This document shows, piece by piece, positions 1 through 9,541 of a stretch of 25,325 nucleotides of DNA. Location of the stretch: the NCBI GenBank assembly GCA_964391805.1, contig CAYMNK010000018.1, positions 1 through 25,325 on the forward strand, written 5' to 3'. The stretch comes from RUG14300 sp964391805 (GTDB taxonomy: Bacteria; Bacillota; Clostridia; Christensenellales; CAG-1252). The translations under genes and the position numbers were made by a program. The notes beneath the pieces were generated by a model. That model saw only the letters and a program-made list of their open reading frames with translations. It searched no databases and was not told the DNA's origin. Numbering within the stretch: the stretch's first letter is position 1; each line of letters begins with the position of its first letter.

Positions 1-94
1 TCATTCACAAATAATTTAATATTTAATTTTTGTCTAAACTTTGGGGTTCACTTCAATAACAGCAACACCGTCTTTTATTCAATATTAGAACGTT

Positions 95-122
95 AAAAAA
101 AATATTAGTATCATTTAATATT
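95..122 (-). terminator. weak AT-only terminator after the BREX operon
   Basis: Downstream of the cysteine desulfurase stop the minus strand can form a perfect 7-bp AATATTA/TAATATT stem (arms at 116-122 and 101-107, 8-nt loop), followed by a run of T residues (A's at 95-102 on the plus strand). The stem has no G-C pair, so it may terminate only weakly. It is the only terminator-like element before the window edge. Positions 1-94 hold no gene I can support. Confidence 0.35.
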
Positions 123-143
123 ATATTACTATTATACTACTTT

Positions 144-1286
144 TTATACAATAATTTTGGAAAGAGCTGACACTATTAGTTTAATATCATCCTCGGAATT
201 ATCTTTTCCGAGCGAAATTCTAATTGTACCTTTAGCTAATTTATTACTTAGTCCAATTTCACTAAGAACATGGGACACTTGAGTGTTTTGACTATCACAG
301 GCAGAACCGGTCGATACATAAATACCCATAAGGTCGAGTCTATGCAATATCGATTCTCCGTCATAACCTTCAAAAGATAAGCTTAAATTACCCGGAATTC
401 TTACATCACTACCATTCCTAACAAATTTAACTTTTCTCTCATGTAATCCGCTGATAAGATTTTGTTCAAGTATCCTTATGTATGCCGTATTATCCTCTAA
501 ATTTTTCTGGTTTTTCTCAAGAGCAACCGCCATACCGACAATGGCCGCTACATTTTCAGTCCCTGCTCTCATCCCAAATTCTTGTTTACCACCACTCAAA
601 TAAGATGCAATTTTTGTTCCGTTTTTTAAATACAAGAAACCGATTCCTTTGGGCCCATTAAATTTGTGAGCAGATGCGGATAACATATCAACCCCAAGTG
701 ATTTAACATCGATATGAATATGACCTACAGCTTGAACTGCATCAGTATGGAAAAGTGCTCCTTTTGAATGAGCAAGAGCACATAATGTTTGAATGTCTTG
801 AATTGACCCAATCTCATTGTTCGCAAACATAATTGATACTAATCCAATATTGTTTGTGAGACTCTCAATAAATGGCTGACGCAAAACTACACCACGGGAA
901 TCCACCGGAATATAGGTTACAGGATAACCTAATTTTTCAATATCTGAACAAGCAAGAAGAACCGCGTGATGTTCAATTGTAGATGTAATTGTTACTCGTT
1001 TCAACGGATCGGAAAAAGCGCTACCTTTAATAGCCCAATTATCGCTTTCCGTACCACCCGATGTAAAATATATTTCGTCCGGCTCAGCGTTGATGCATCG
1101 GGCAATTGTAATACGCGCATCTCTTAGTGCTTGCTTAGACTTCCGTGAAAAAGAGTATAGTTGAGAAGCATTTCCGTAATCTTCGAGCAAGTACGGCTTC
1201 ATTGCCTCGAATGCATCAATATCTAATTTTGTGGTCGCCGCATTGTCGGCATAAATATTTCTATTCTGCATGATTACTTGTTCCAT
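144..1286 (-). CDS. cysteine desulfurase (DndA/SspA/IscS/NifS type), last gene of BREX operon
   Basis: A PLP-dependent class V aminotransferase-fold enzyme of 380 aa that takes sulfur from L-cysteine and holds it as an active-site persulfide. Visible hallmarks: N-terminal YADNAATT, SGGTESDN near residue 76, His106, the HTDAVQ segment (Asp182, Gln185), the PLP lysine 208 in SAHKFNGPKG, and the catalytic Cys330 in STGSAC. Length is normal. The first ATG (1286) lies 26 nt inside brxL and has no good ribosome site; the second ATG (1271, residue 6), which overlaps the brxL stop by 11 nt, is at least as plausible. The overlap implies co-transcription and translational coupling with brxL. The family also supplies sulfur for Fe-S clusters and tRNA thiolation, but its place beside a PAPS-reductase-like BrxP suggests a role as sulfur donor for DNA modification, as DndA and SspA have in phosphorothioation systems. 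Enzyme class is certain; the dedicated role is inferred. Confidence 0.93.
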   Translation of the reverse strand: MEQVIMQNRNIYADNAATTKLDIDAFEAMKPYLLEDYGNASQLYSFSRKSKQALRDARITIARCINAEPDEIYFTSGGTESDNWAIKGSAFSDPLKRVTITSTIEHHAVLLACSDIEKLGYPVTYIPVDSRGVVLRQPFIESLTNNIGLVSIMFANNEIGSIQDIQTLCALAHSKGALFHTDAVQAVGHIHIDVKSLGVDMLSASAHKFNGPKGIGFLYLKNGTKIASYLSGGKQEFGMRAGTENVAAIVGMAVALEKNQKNLEDNTAYIRILEQNLISGLHERKVKFVRNGSDVRIPGNLSLSFEGYDGESILHRLDLMGIYVSTGSACDSQNTQVSHVLSEIGLSNKLAKGTIRISLGKDNSEDDIKLIVSALSKIIV

Positions 1287-2745
1287 TAAAAGTTATTTCT
1301 GGAATTGTACACTTGCCCGGAACATTAAATTCCTTTGGATCAATAATACAAAGTTGCTTTTTGATTACACCACGCATTTCCATTGCAGGTCGTAGACAAT
1401 AGTGTTCAAAATCTTCTTGGCTTATATCATCTCGAGACTGTACATGAGGAAACAACAATTTCATAAATGCTGTACATAGACGCTTTATCGCTGTCAAATC
1501 TCGTTTATCCGCGCTTGATTGATAAGAAATCATTTGTTCAACAATTGAAGCGTAGCTTATATCGTTACGCAATTCATGCAACACCTCTGCGAAATACTCT
1601 GTATTAAGTGCCCACCCCGTTGCAATCATTCCCGTAGTCATACGAGGAATTTGCCAGCCAGGAATAAATCCGTGGAATCTATCAAGTGTTGCAGATTCGC
1701 CAAATACTTCGCTGATATGCTCCACCATGTTCTTGTTAATATCAAAACGGTCTGCATTGATATTACCCAAAACAATAATACCAGCCTCAGCAGTAAGAGA
1801 AGCATCAAAACCCTTGATTTCTCCAAATTCCATGTAATGTTTCAATGCCTGCTGAATCTGCCCAGACTGCTCAAATGTGATAGACTGAACTTCATCGAAG
1901 CCGACATAGTCAAATCGGGTCAACAGTCCTCCAGTTTTCTTTGCATTATCGTAAATTAGCGTCGCACGAGAAACAGTGCCACCACTGATAAGCCAACCAC
2001 GCTTACTGATTTTCTCAAATACATAGCTCTTACCTGTACCTTTGGGTGCTAATTCGATTAGATTAACTCTCTTTTCAATAAAAGGAAGTAGTCTTCGAAG
2101 AAAAATCAATTTTTTTTCTTCGCTAACATTTCCATCTTCATCAATATAGCCAGCCGGATTGTAGTCAACGGCCGTAAGAACTACATCAATCCATTCGTGA
2201 ATATCAAAAGCCTTACGTGCTTCCCTATAAAAGTCTATATCAACGGAATAGGGACAAAATGGTTTATAACTTACCATAGTGATGACGCCCTTAGGATTCG
2301 ACGCGTTTCCCTCCATAGTCCACATAAGGGAAATTATGCCCCAGTTTTCGCTTTCATGAAGCAACGTTGTTTGCCATTGCTCAGCAACCTCATAGGCAAC
2401 AATGCCAGATGCACCACCTTTCGCTCCACCAAAATCCGGAAGTTCAAACTTAGTCTTGCCGGATTTAATATCTACATTTACACGAACACGGGCAAGAAAC
2501 TGGACAATTTCTCCGTTCACTATTTGAAATTTGTATTGCTCAAAATCCTGTTTTCCGGGAATATACTTTTTGATATATCTACGGACACTATCATAATCAA
2601 CATCCCCGTCTTCATTGGAAAACTTCATTACCAACCAGTCGCGCATATACGAAGGCATGCTCAAATTAGAAAAATACTCACTTCTTTGATGATCTTTCAA
2701 AACAACCATATCCGCAAATACTTCTCGAATCTTATTCTCTAACAT
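1261..2745 (-). CDS. brxL: BREX protein BrxL, short form lacking the Lon protease domain
   Basis: A 494-aa AAA+ protein of the BrxL (Lon-like) family, a core BREX component. Seen: Walker A APKGTGKS at about residues 233-240, Walker B-like DYVGFDEVQ at 279-287, then a conserved sensor region with NINADRF and LDRFHGFIPGW at 328-364. BrxL of type 1 BREX is about 680 aa and carries a C-terminal Lon S16 domain with a Ser-Lys dyad; here the protein stops about 130 residues after LDRFHGF, so that domain is absent. The ORF has no frameshift, so this looks like a natural short form. Start: ATG at 2745 with AAGGAGG seven nt upstream, overlapping the stop of the preceding small gene. The 3' end overlaps the cysteine desulfurase gene. 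In other systems BrxL is reported to bind DNA as a ring and is needed for phage exclusion; that role is transferred here by family. Confidence 0.88.
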   Translation of the reverse strand: MLENKIREVFADMVVLKDHQRSEYFSNLSMPSYMRDWLVMKFSNEDGDVDYDSVRRYIKKYIPGKQDFEQYKFQIVNGEIVQFLARVRVNVDIKSGKTKFELPDFGGAKGGASGIVAYEVAEQWQTTLLHESENWGIISLMWTMEGNASNPKGVITMVSYKPFCPYSVDIDFYREARKAFDIHEWIDVVLTAVDYNPAGYIDEDGNVSEEKKLIFLRRLLPFIEKRVNLIELAPKGTGKSYVFEKISKRGWLISGGTVSRATLIYDNAKKTGGLLTRFDYVGFDEVQSITFEQSGQIQQALKHYMEFGEIKGFDASLTAEAGIIVLGNINADRFDINKNMVEHISEVFGESATLDRFHGFIPGWQIPRMTTGMIATGWALNTEYFAEVLHELRNDISYASIVEQMISYQSSADKRDLTAIKRLCTAFMKLLFPHVQSRDDISQEDFEHYCLRPAMEMRGVIKKQLCIIDPKEFNVPGKCTIPEITFNGTSNHAE

Positions 2746-2757
2746 AATCCGGCCTCC

Positions 2758-2955
2758 TTATAGAAAAAGCGTACAGCCCTGCTCTTTAAATTCATTGATT
2801 TTTATTTCCAGGTCTTCTTCATCGCATCCAAAAAGCTCCGCCATACAAGGCAAACAGTAAAAATCCTCGGTATCCTCAGCAATTAATTTTCTCGCAAGTG
2901 CTATCTCAACTTTTTTCACTGTTTTTCCGCAGTTACAACAAATTTTCTTTCTCAT
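2758..2955 (-). CDS. 65-aa zinc-knuckle protein between pglZ and brxL
   Basis: A small protein with two CxxC pairs (Cys6/Cys9 within CCNCGK, and Cys34/Cys37 in FYCLPC), which fits one structural zinc site. An acidic helix follows (CDEEDLEIKINEF, about residues 44-56). Its ATG overlaps the pglZ stop as ATGA (2952-2955), and its own stop overlaps the brxL ribosome site, so translation is tightly coupled on both sides and the gene is very probably real. I do not recognise a named family. Small zinc proteins of this kind can bind nucleic acid or act as assembly factors; nothing in the sequence decides between these. It may be a fixed small component of this BREX type that gene callers overlook. 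Confidence 0.8.
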   Translation of the reverse strand: MRKKICCNCGKTVKKVEIALARKLIAEDTEDFYCLPCMAELFGCDEEDLEIKINEFKEQGCTLFL

Positions 2956-5306
2956 GGTAAATCTCCATCACCGCTAATAGCGGAAATAATCGTAATATCT
3001 GGCATATCAATGAGAATATTATTCGCAAAAATATGTACTGTATATATTCCCTTCTTTATACTAGGAATAACCACGTTCCATCTTCTTCCACCATCAAAAG
3101 GAGAAACATCCACATTGACACCAGGGACATTTACCTGTAGTTTATGTACTGGTTTGTTAAAAGTCAGCGAAAGTTGAGCTTTCCCCTTCATACTTTTCAC
3201 ACAATTGTTTTCCCATACAGCAGAAAGTGGTATCTTTAAATTGCGGTCAATTACAATAATGGGCACGAGCATTTCCTCTGGAGTGGCGCCACCATGAACC
3301 TCTCCATAAAGAACATTGTCATCATCTGTGCCAGTTGCAAACCCAGATTGTCTATAATGATCATAATTAGTGAATACGACATATTGCGTTCCATCTACTT
3401 TAGCGACACGAGTATTCGGCATAGCATAACCAGTGGTTTCTACTGCTTTGCAATAACGGCCGTAGCTACAAACAATTGCGTCCTTAGGCGCAGAAAAGCC
3501 CTCCCTCTTGTGAAAAAATCTTGCAGCTAACCGACTGGTGCCATGATCGCCAGTAATAATCACGCGGTTGTGTTCTTTTAGAAGATCGCTAATATTCTTA
3601 TGTATTCCAGTAACAAATGAAAGCTGTTCTTCAATGCAAGTGTAATAATCTGGTTCATCGACAACACCCTTATGAGCCAGCTTATCCAATTTATCCAACT
3701 TGGCGGAGCGGGTATTCATACGATTCCATAAGTCATTGCAATAAGTCTCAGTAGGCAAAATTGCTTGTCCAACAAAAGAAGAAACAATTGCTCTATTGAA
3801 ATGTTCTTTGATTGTCCAGTACAAAAGGGGCAACCATTCTACACCAAGTGCGTCGATCCAAAGAATAAAAGTATCGTCGTCGATATTATCAACCAAGACT
3901 GAATATCGCTTATCATATACATCCGTTTGGAACCCAGCAAAATACACATCCTCATCTTCTGGCAACGTATTCCCCAGTTTGTGTGCTTTGTATCGTGCAA
4001 GATATTCTTTGAGGTATACATCCATCTGGGGTACTTCACCGCCGAGATAAAAGAATAATTCTGGATAAATCCTACGTAGCTTCTCACATGAAGTAATTTG
4101 ATCATAGTCCGACTTCATAAACTTGCCCACCATTCGAATGAGATAAATACGCTCTTCCCTGCTGTTGCCTGTTATAAAATCTAAACGATTTTCAAAAGAT
4201 GAAATCTTATCAAGTTCTTCAAAAAAACGATCATTTGGTTCAATTGCCATAACATCCCTAAGACTATGGTACTCTTCAATCCACTCCGACTTATTTTGCC
4301 ACACATTGAATATCTCCAACAATATGGCATTGGAAACATCATAGATATTCTTTGCAATTCTAAAGCAATGATCTGTATAGCTACCATCGGGGTATATACT
4401 CAACCACAATTTTATAAATTGCTTGTGACTTGCAGACATATTTTTCCATTTTCCCATAATATCAACGCCCGAGAAAATTGAAACATTTAGTATTTTCAAC
4501 AATGCAACATTTAAAGACACCTCTTGGAGTGAATAGTCAAACAATATGCTTTGCATATCGTCTGTGCAATTATGTGGTGTAAGTATCTCAGCTCCAGGCA
4601 TATGCTCTTTAATAAATGCAAGCATATCTATGACCACATGGATTGCTATATCCCCGTTTGTAGTGACAACACTATTGTAACGTCTGGTTAATATCACGAA
4701 GTTTTTTTCATTGACAGAAGGCTCTGTCCAGTAATCGAACCAGTCACGCAAACCGATCTTCAAATTACCTTGCACCGCATTCTCCAATTTGGATATATAC
4801 TTTTCGAATGATCCAGACAAAATTGTTACCATCATTGTCTGTTCCGGCTCATTCTTGTCTGAACAATCAAAATAGAAGTCTCGCTGTCTTAAATCGCCAG
4901 ATAGATTCAACGCACTATCAAACCACTGAGATTCACAACCCCAGAGTGGTATAATAATTCTGCCTTTGCTATTAGCTGGTGCTTGATAACTCCAGATGTT
5001 GGCAAATCTTCTGTCAATCTGCTCTTTTTTTAAAAACATCCGCAAATATTCACTCACGCCCGTTAAAATAACCCATTGATTATGATATTGCGTAGCTTTG
5101 AGGTTCTCAAAACGAGGCATTACATCACTACTTGAAAAAAGCTCGGAAACTTGGATTATACGAATACAACTGATCTTTTTTAGTTCCGAAAGAAGCTCAC
5201 AATACTGCTTAATGTTTTTTACCATAATTGCACGGCAAGGAAAACGTGAAGCCACGCCCTCCTGCTTTTCCCGTTGAAAGCCAGCTACAACTTCTTTGAT
5301 AGTCAT
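2952..5306 (-). CDS. pglZ: BREX type 4 PglZ, alkaline-phosphatase-superfamily protein
   Basis: A 784-aa PglZ protein, the signature BREX gene. The alkaline-phosphatase-like core lies in the C-terminal half: metal-binding ILWIDALGVEW at about 481-491 (Asp485), VIITGDHGTSRLAARF at 582-597 (Asp587, His588), and GEVHGGATPEEM at 668-679 (His671). The final 90 residues look like a beta-rich domain. The N-terminal 450 residues show no motif I can name. The length and the gene set around it (BrxP, BrxC, BrxL, no PglX) match type 4 BREX. Start: ATG at 5306 with GAAGGAG eight nt upstream, 17 nt after brxC. PglZ is required for both modification and defence in studied BREX systems; its substrate is not established. 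Confidence 0.9.
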   Translation of the reverse strand: MTIKEVVAGFQREKQEGVASRFPCRAIMVKNIKQYCELLSELKKISCIRIIQVSELFSSSDVMPRFENLKATQYHNQWVILTGVSEYLRMFLKKEQIDRRFANIWSYQAPANSKGRIIIPLWGCESQWFDSALNLSGDLRQRDFYFDCSDKNEPEQTMMVTILSGSFEKYISKLENAVQGNLKIGLRDWFDYWTEPSVNEKNFVILTRRYNSVVTTNGDIAIHVVIDMLAFIKEHMPGAEILTPHNCTDDMQSILFDYSLQEVSLNVALLKILNVSIFSGVDIMGKWKNMSASHKQFIKLWLSIYPDGSYTDHCFRIAKNIYDVSNAILLEIFNVWQNKSEWIEEYHSLRDVMAIEPNDRFFEELDKISSFENRLDFITGNSREERIYLIRMVGKFMKSDYDQITSCEKLRRIYPELFFYLGGEVPQMDVYLKEYLARYKAHKLGNTLPEDEDVYFAGFQTDVYDKRYSVLVDNIDDDTFILWIDALGVEWLPLLYWTIKEHFNRAIVSSFVGQAILPTETYCNDLWNRMNTRSAKLDKLDKLAHKGVVDEPDYYTCIEEQLSFVTGIHKNISDLLKEHNRVIITGDHGTSRLAARFFHKREGFSAPKDAIVCSYGRYCKAVETTGYAMPNTRVAKVDGTQYVVFTNYDHYRQSGFATGTDDDNVLYGEVHGGATPEEMLVPIIVIDRNLKIPLSAVWENNCVKSMKGKAQLSLTFNKPVHKLQVNVPGVNVDVSPFDGGRRWNVVIPSIKKGIYTVHIFANNILIDMPDITIISAISGDGDLP

Positions 5307-5323
5307 ATGCTTGTCTCCTTCAC

Positions 5324-8300
5324 TTACTCGACAAAGTTATCGCAGAATTCCGGATGAGAATCAAGGAAAGCTGCAACTCGTTCACGGAGAATGTTGTCAT
5401 TCATCTTACAAATATTTGCTTTAGTGCATAGAAGCTTCTCTTTCTTTGCTTTTTCTCGCTGTGCATATTTAAGAATTCTCTGCAAAGCGCTCAAGTCAGC
5501 AATAGACCAAGTACTCATATCATTACCAAACTGCATCTTTGCTTTAGTGAGAAGAGTAGTGCGTTCCGCATTCCAAATATCTACATATTCATCACCCACC
5601 ATCTTCATGAATGTCGCTTCTATCTTATTGCAATCCGTCAAAATGCTACAGTCCATATTTTTTAAATCATTAATTGCTATGATCACAGCGGTATCGATCG
5701 TCTGATTTTTTCTTTGAACATCCAGCAGTGTCGCAAAGGACTTTTGAAGTTCCTTGGGAACAATCCACAAAAGTGGAACCTCATACACCGAGCTCCATTC
5801 GCGAATAGTATCAACACCAGCGATAGAACGCCAAGTTTCTTGAAGATTCACCTTATTTCTTGCGAAACTAATATGACCAATCTGCGCATTAAGTTCCTTT
5901 TCAAATACTGTTAATGTCGTATCACAAGACATATCCTTCAAGCCCATGTACACAGATGCAAGTTCATCTTTTGTGCAATCAATTTGCTTGGCGGAAAGAA
6001 TGTCACTAAGTACTGATTTTCCATCGATAAGAAAATCCTTTGCAAACACACCATACTGCGACAGAATAGCAATATCACGCTGACGTTCTTCAGTAGTCAT
6101 ATTTACTGCCTCACCACGCGAAATTTTATACAAGCTCCGCAGCGCGGGGAGCCACAGAGGTCGAATTTGCTCGATTGCTGTCAATGGAATACGCAAATAT
6201 TTAAACTGATTGGCAAGATCTCTTTGTGCTGTTTCTAAATTATGATATACAATACCCTGGACAGAGCCAATCACCTCAAGATGCGCATACTCTCCTGCTA
6301 TGTCTGCCAGTTTTTCTGCAACTTGTTTTTCTGTCCATGTATAAATAGCGCCTTGCATAACAGAATGAATCTTGTCACTAAGTTCTTCCGGCTGAATAGC
6401 AAGTTTCGTTGCAATTTTCTGTAGGTCGGGAGAGATGCCAAATAAGAATCTGCGAAAAGCAATCGCCATAGTGTTCTTATCTTGGAATGATTTTCCCAAA
6501 ATTAATCTTATTTTTCCCTTACCTTGCATAAGCTGAAGGACATTACTCATGGCACCATCAACATCTCCTTCTTGGGTAATAAATATTTGAATATTATCAA
6601 TGACTTTCAATCCGGTATTGCGCAAATCTTCAGTCAACCATATATCCTTAGGCAAATATTTCAATACCCAAAATGGCGCGCCACTCTTTGTAATAGCCTC
6701 TCGAGTATTGTGATAACCAGTAGTCTGTTCTGCAAGTTGTGCAACCGTAAGGTTGAATATCTTCTCAAGATATTCGCTGAAATTCTGCCATGTAATAGAT
6801 CCTGCAGAAAGATAATCAGTGGTCATTCTTCCTTTACACATAGTAGAAATCATTCTCCCAATCGTGGTTTCAGTCAGAACATGAGTAGATTGAGCGCTAT
6901 CCGTCCATGTGTATTTGTTATTCTTATAGCATGAGAAGACATACCCCAAAAGAACACCACATGCAATAGTGTCATAGTATCCAAATGGTGCTTGTTGCAG
7001 TTTTATCCATAGATCGTTGAGATTAACCTTATGACCTGACTCCATCTCCGTCTTAATCAGCGAAGCTAAAGCAGAAACACTATCAGCTGCCTTACAACCA
7101 GTCGCAGCTGCCATTTCTGTTATTGTGGAGAGCTGTAATAGTCCCGCATTTTGCAGAGGATTAATGATGTTTTTTAACTGGCTATTGGATCCATTTCGCT
7201 GGATACCAGCAATAGGAGCACCATCATTACAAGGCTTGTATGCGGTATTTGTTACAACTATATTTTCAGGTGCATACTTAAATACTGCATCTAAAACATT
7301 TGCACGAATGGTCTTTCGTAATTGTGCCATACCATACTGATTACTAAAGATATGATTGCAATTGTACGCAGTAATTTTGCTTCCGCTAACTGCACTACCA
7401 ACCCAAACCGAGATAATATGAGCGGCTTCATTTTTATACTGATTTGCAGCCCCAGTTTGGCCAGAATTACTTGCCATTTCCTGCTTCGTGATAGCAGTAA
7501 CCCATTTCTTACGCATTTCATCTGTAAGTGGTTCTTTAATTAACGCAATAACGAGGCGAGGCTCATTTGTATTGATAGCCATTTGCTGCAAAGTGGTCTG
7601 AATAGAAACAGCTTGTGCATCACTCTGGACTGCGACCATAAGCAACCCGAGTTTGTAAGAAAATCTCTCTAATTCTTTCGTGATCTCTGATAGCCGCGTT
7701 TTAAGTGATTGGTTTTCCGCGCAGCAAACGGCAATTTTTAAGCGCTTATTTGTAGCATCGTTTTCATCCGAAGCTTGTTTTTCAAAGGCCTGGGCGAAAT
7801 CACCGTCTTTTGAAAACATCTTATAGCGACTGTACGTCCTCTCGTTTTCAGCCAATTTTACAGAGAAATCATCACTATTGGTCCCCTTGAATGGCAACTG
7901 AAGGCGGATGTTATCATGATTATCCTTATCAAGAATCAAAATCTTACTATCTTGCATTGTCAGAAGTAAATCGTGAATTGTATTCTTCGTCATAACGCCT
8001 GCAAGACAGGTGGATAAACATTCCTCTGTAGCTGCGATTCCATCTTTAGTTCTTCTACCACTGTAAATACCTTTTGTAGAAGACATCAATGCCATCAATA
8101 ACATGGCAGTTTTGAATACACGAAAAGCATTTTCGTCGCTACAAACCAAATGTTTGCTTTCTTCATAATGACGGATGTATTCGGCAGCTTTCGTATCCTT
8201 ATCTGAAAAATCACTTTCACGGGTAAAGAAATAGTCCCAAAGCCATTCAGGAGTAAGCCAACAAGCCTGATCATCTGGACCAAATTTGTGTATATATCCA

Positions 8301-9526
8301 ACAAATCCATGATCGGAGGATGACTGATCCTTCATAAAGCGAAACATTGTACGTTGGGATGCAGCATAGTTTTCGGCAACGCGAGACAGCAGTTTAATTG
8401 TCATCGGATGCATAGGACATAAATGCTCTATTTGTTCACTAATTTTATCATCCAATCCGGACATATCTGGCAAAAAAGGTTGGATGTTTTTAAGAACCGA
8501 TTTCCTTTCTTCACGCCAGTGTTCAATCATGCCGTTACGGATATTGATAGATCCTGCAATTAAATCAAATGCGGCTTCTGTACTGATATGGAACTCAACT
8601 TGATGAAAGCGGTGCGTAATCAACTGATAGCGCTCGGGCGTAATGCGCTCAACCATTTCGCTTGTACGATGAACAATAAATAACATAAAGAAGGGCTTCA
8701 CCTTACAAAATTCGGATAGTTGTTGGAGCAGTGTCTGATCGTCACTATTAGCAACATATTCAGTAAATTCATCCCAAATGAAAAAGATACCAGACTTTGA
8801 CAAGTTATTATTTTCAATAACTGTGGAGATCCATTTTTTGAATGTATCCAAGCTATCAACAAGTCCCCAGTTAAACCGACGAATAACAGCGGCAGTTCTT
8901 TGAAGCGCAGTTAGATCACCTTCGTCAATTGCTTCTTGCAACTCCTCAATATTGGCGTAGTCGTCCCCCAATTCGGTGTTCTCCAGAATATACTTCCAGT
9001 TATGTACAGGACTGTGAATCTGTTGACGAACTGCATCAGCCAATGATTTCTCACCATAATCAGCACTATCACCATATTTAGCTGCAAGAGCATCACGAAT
9101 AGCCTTTTCTGCCTCCATTAACATAGCGTTACCGTCGCGAATACCCGTGCAACCTGTTTTCCAAATAACAAGATAGTCCCCGCCCCTATTACGGCATTTC
9201 ATAAAACGATTGCGATAAGATGCAAGACGACTATTAGAAGATAGGAAGGTATCAACAACTTCCGGTTTTTCTTCCATTAGATGCTTAATCAAAATGGCAG
9301 CGTAACTCTTACCCGTACCGTAAGTACCTTCAATCCAAAAGGAACGACGGAGATCTGGACCTTCGTTATTCAAAGATTGGCAAAGCACCTCCATCATTTT
9401 ATCCATATCATCACCAACTATGTATTCACGCCATAAGTTCGTATTACGACTATCTGCATCAATATCAACAACTGATTCAAATGTGGGACTTATTTCAATA
9501 TAGTCATCATATCTCTTGTTTAGCAT
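5324..9526 (-). CDS. brxC: BREX large P-loop ATPase BrxC (type 4)
   Basis: A 1400-aa P-loop ATPase, the size and layout of BrxC proteins. Walker A is GTYGTGKS at residues 67-74, preceded by FWIEG. A Walker B candidate is FFIWDEFTEY at about 248-257. A conserved region with HLCPMHPMTIKLLSRVAENY follows at about residue 370-390, typical of BrxC. The rest is long and helical with no catalytic motif I recognise. Start: ATG at 9526 with AGGAGG eight nt upstream, 15 nt after the brxP stop. BrxC forms part of the BREX core with PglZ; in a sulfur-based system it might also stand in for the DndD/SspD ATPase, but that is speculation. No frameshift is seen along 4.2 kb. Confidence 0.88.
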   Translation of the reverse strand: MLNKRYDDYIEISPTFESVVDIDADSRNTNLWREYIVGDDMDKMMEVLCQSLNNEGPDLRRSFWIEGTYGTGKSYAAILIKHLMEEKPEVVDTFLSSNSRLASYRNRFMKCRNRGGDYLVIWKTGCTGIRDGNAMLMEAEKAIRDALAAKYGDSADYGEKSLADAVRQQIHSPVHNWKYILENTELGDDYANIEELQEAIDEGDLTALQRTAAVIRRFNWGLVDSLDTFKKWISTVIENNNLSKSGIFFIWDEFTEYVANSDDQTLLQQLSEFCKVKPFFMLFIVHRTSEMVERITPERYQLITHRFHQVEFHISTEAAFDLIAGSINIRNGMIEHWREERKSVLKNIQPFLPDMSGLDDKISEQIEHLCPMHPMTIKLLSRVAENYAASQRTMFRFMKDQSSSDHGFVGYIHKFGPDDQACWLTPEWLWDYFFTRESDFSDKDTKAAEYIRHYEESKHLVCSDENAFRVFKTAMLLMALMSSTKGIYSGRRTKDGIAATEECLSTCLAGVMTKNTIHDLLLTMQDSKILILDKDNHDNIRLQLPFKGTNSDDFSVKLAENERTYSRYKMFSKDGDFAQAFEKQASDENDATNKRLKIAVCCAENQSLKTRLSEITKELERFSYKLGLLMVAVQSDAQAVSIQTTLQQMAINTNEPRLVIALIKEPLTDEMRKKWVTAITKQEMASNSGQTGAANQYKNEAAHIISVWVGSAVSGSKITAYNCNHIFSNQYGMAQLRKTIRANVLDAVFKYAPENIVVTNTAYKPCNDGAPIAGIQRNGSNSQLKNIINPLQNAGLLQLSTITEMAAATGCKAADSVSALASLIKTEMESGHKVNLNDLWIKLQQAPFGYYDTIACGVLLGYVFSCYKNNKYTWTDSAQSTHVLTETTIGRMISTMCKGRMTTDYLSAGSITWQNFSEYLEKIFNLTVAQLAEQTTGYHNTREAITKSGAPFWVLKYLPKDIWLTEDLRNTGLKVIDNIQIFITQEGDVDGAMSNVLQLMQGKGKIRLILGKSFQDKNTMAIAFRRFLFGISPDLQKIATKLAIQPEELSDKIHSVMQGAIYTWTEKQVAEKLADIAGEYAHLEVIGSVQGIVYHNLETAQRDLANQFKYLRIPLTAIEQIRPLWLPALRSLYKISRGEAVNMTTEERQRDIAILSQYGVFAKDFLIDGKSVLSDILSAKQIDCTKDELASVYMGLKDMSCDTTLTVFEKELNAQIGHISFARNKVNLQETWRSIAGVDTIREWSSVYEVPLLWIVPKELQKSFATLLDVQRKNQTIDTAVIIAINDLKNMDCSILTDCNKIEATFMKMVGDEYVDIWNAERTTLLTKAKMQFGNDMSTWSIADLSALQRILKYAQREKAKKEKLLCTKANICKMNDNILRERVAAFLDSHPEFCDNFVE

Positions 9527-9541
9527 ATCTCTATCCTCCTA

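Noticed and set aside
34..80. Minus-strand tail reading IKDGVAVIEVNPKV before a stop, like the end of some protein
   Set aside because: Only 14 residues follow an upstream stop in the same frame; too short to claim a gene remnant.
2197..2742. 181-aa plus-strand reading frame opposite brxL
   Set aside because: It mirrors the brxL coding frame, has no ribosome site, and the minus frame holds the conserved AAA+ protein.
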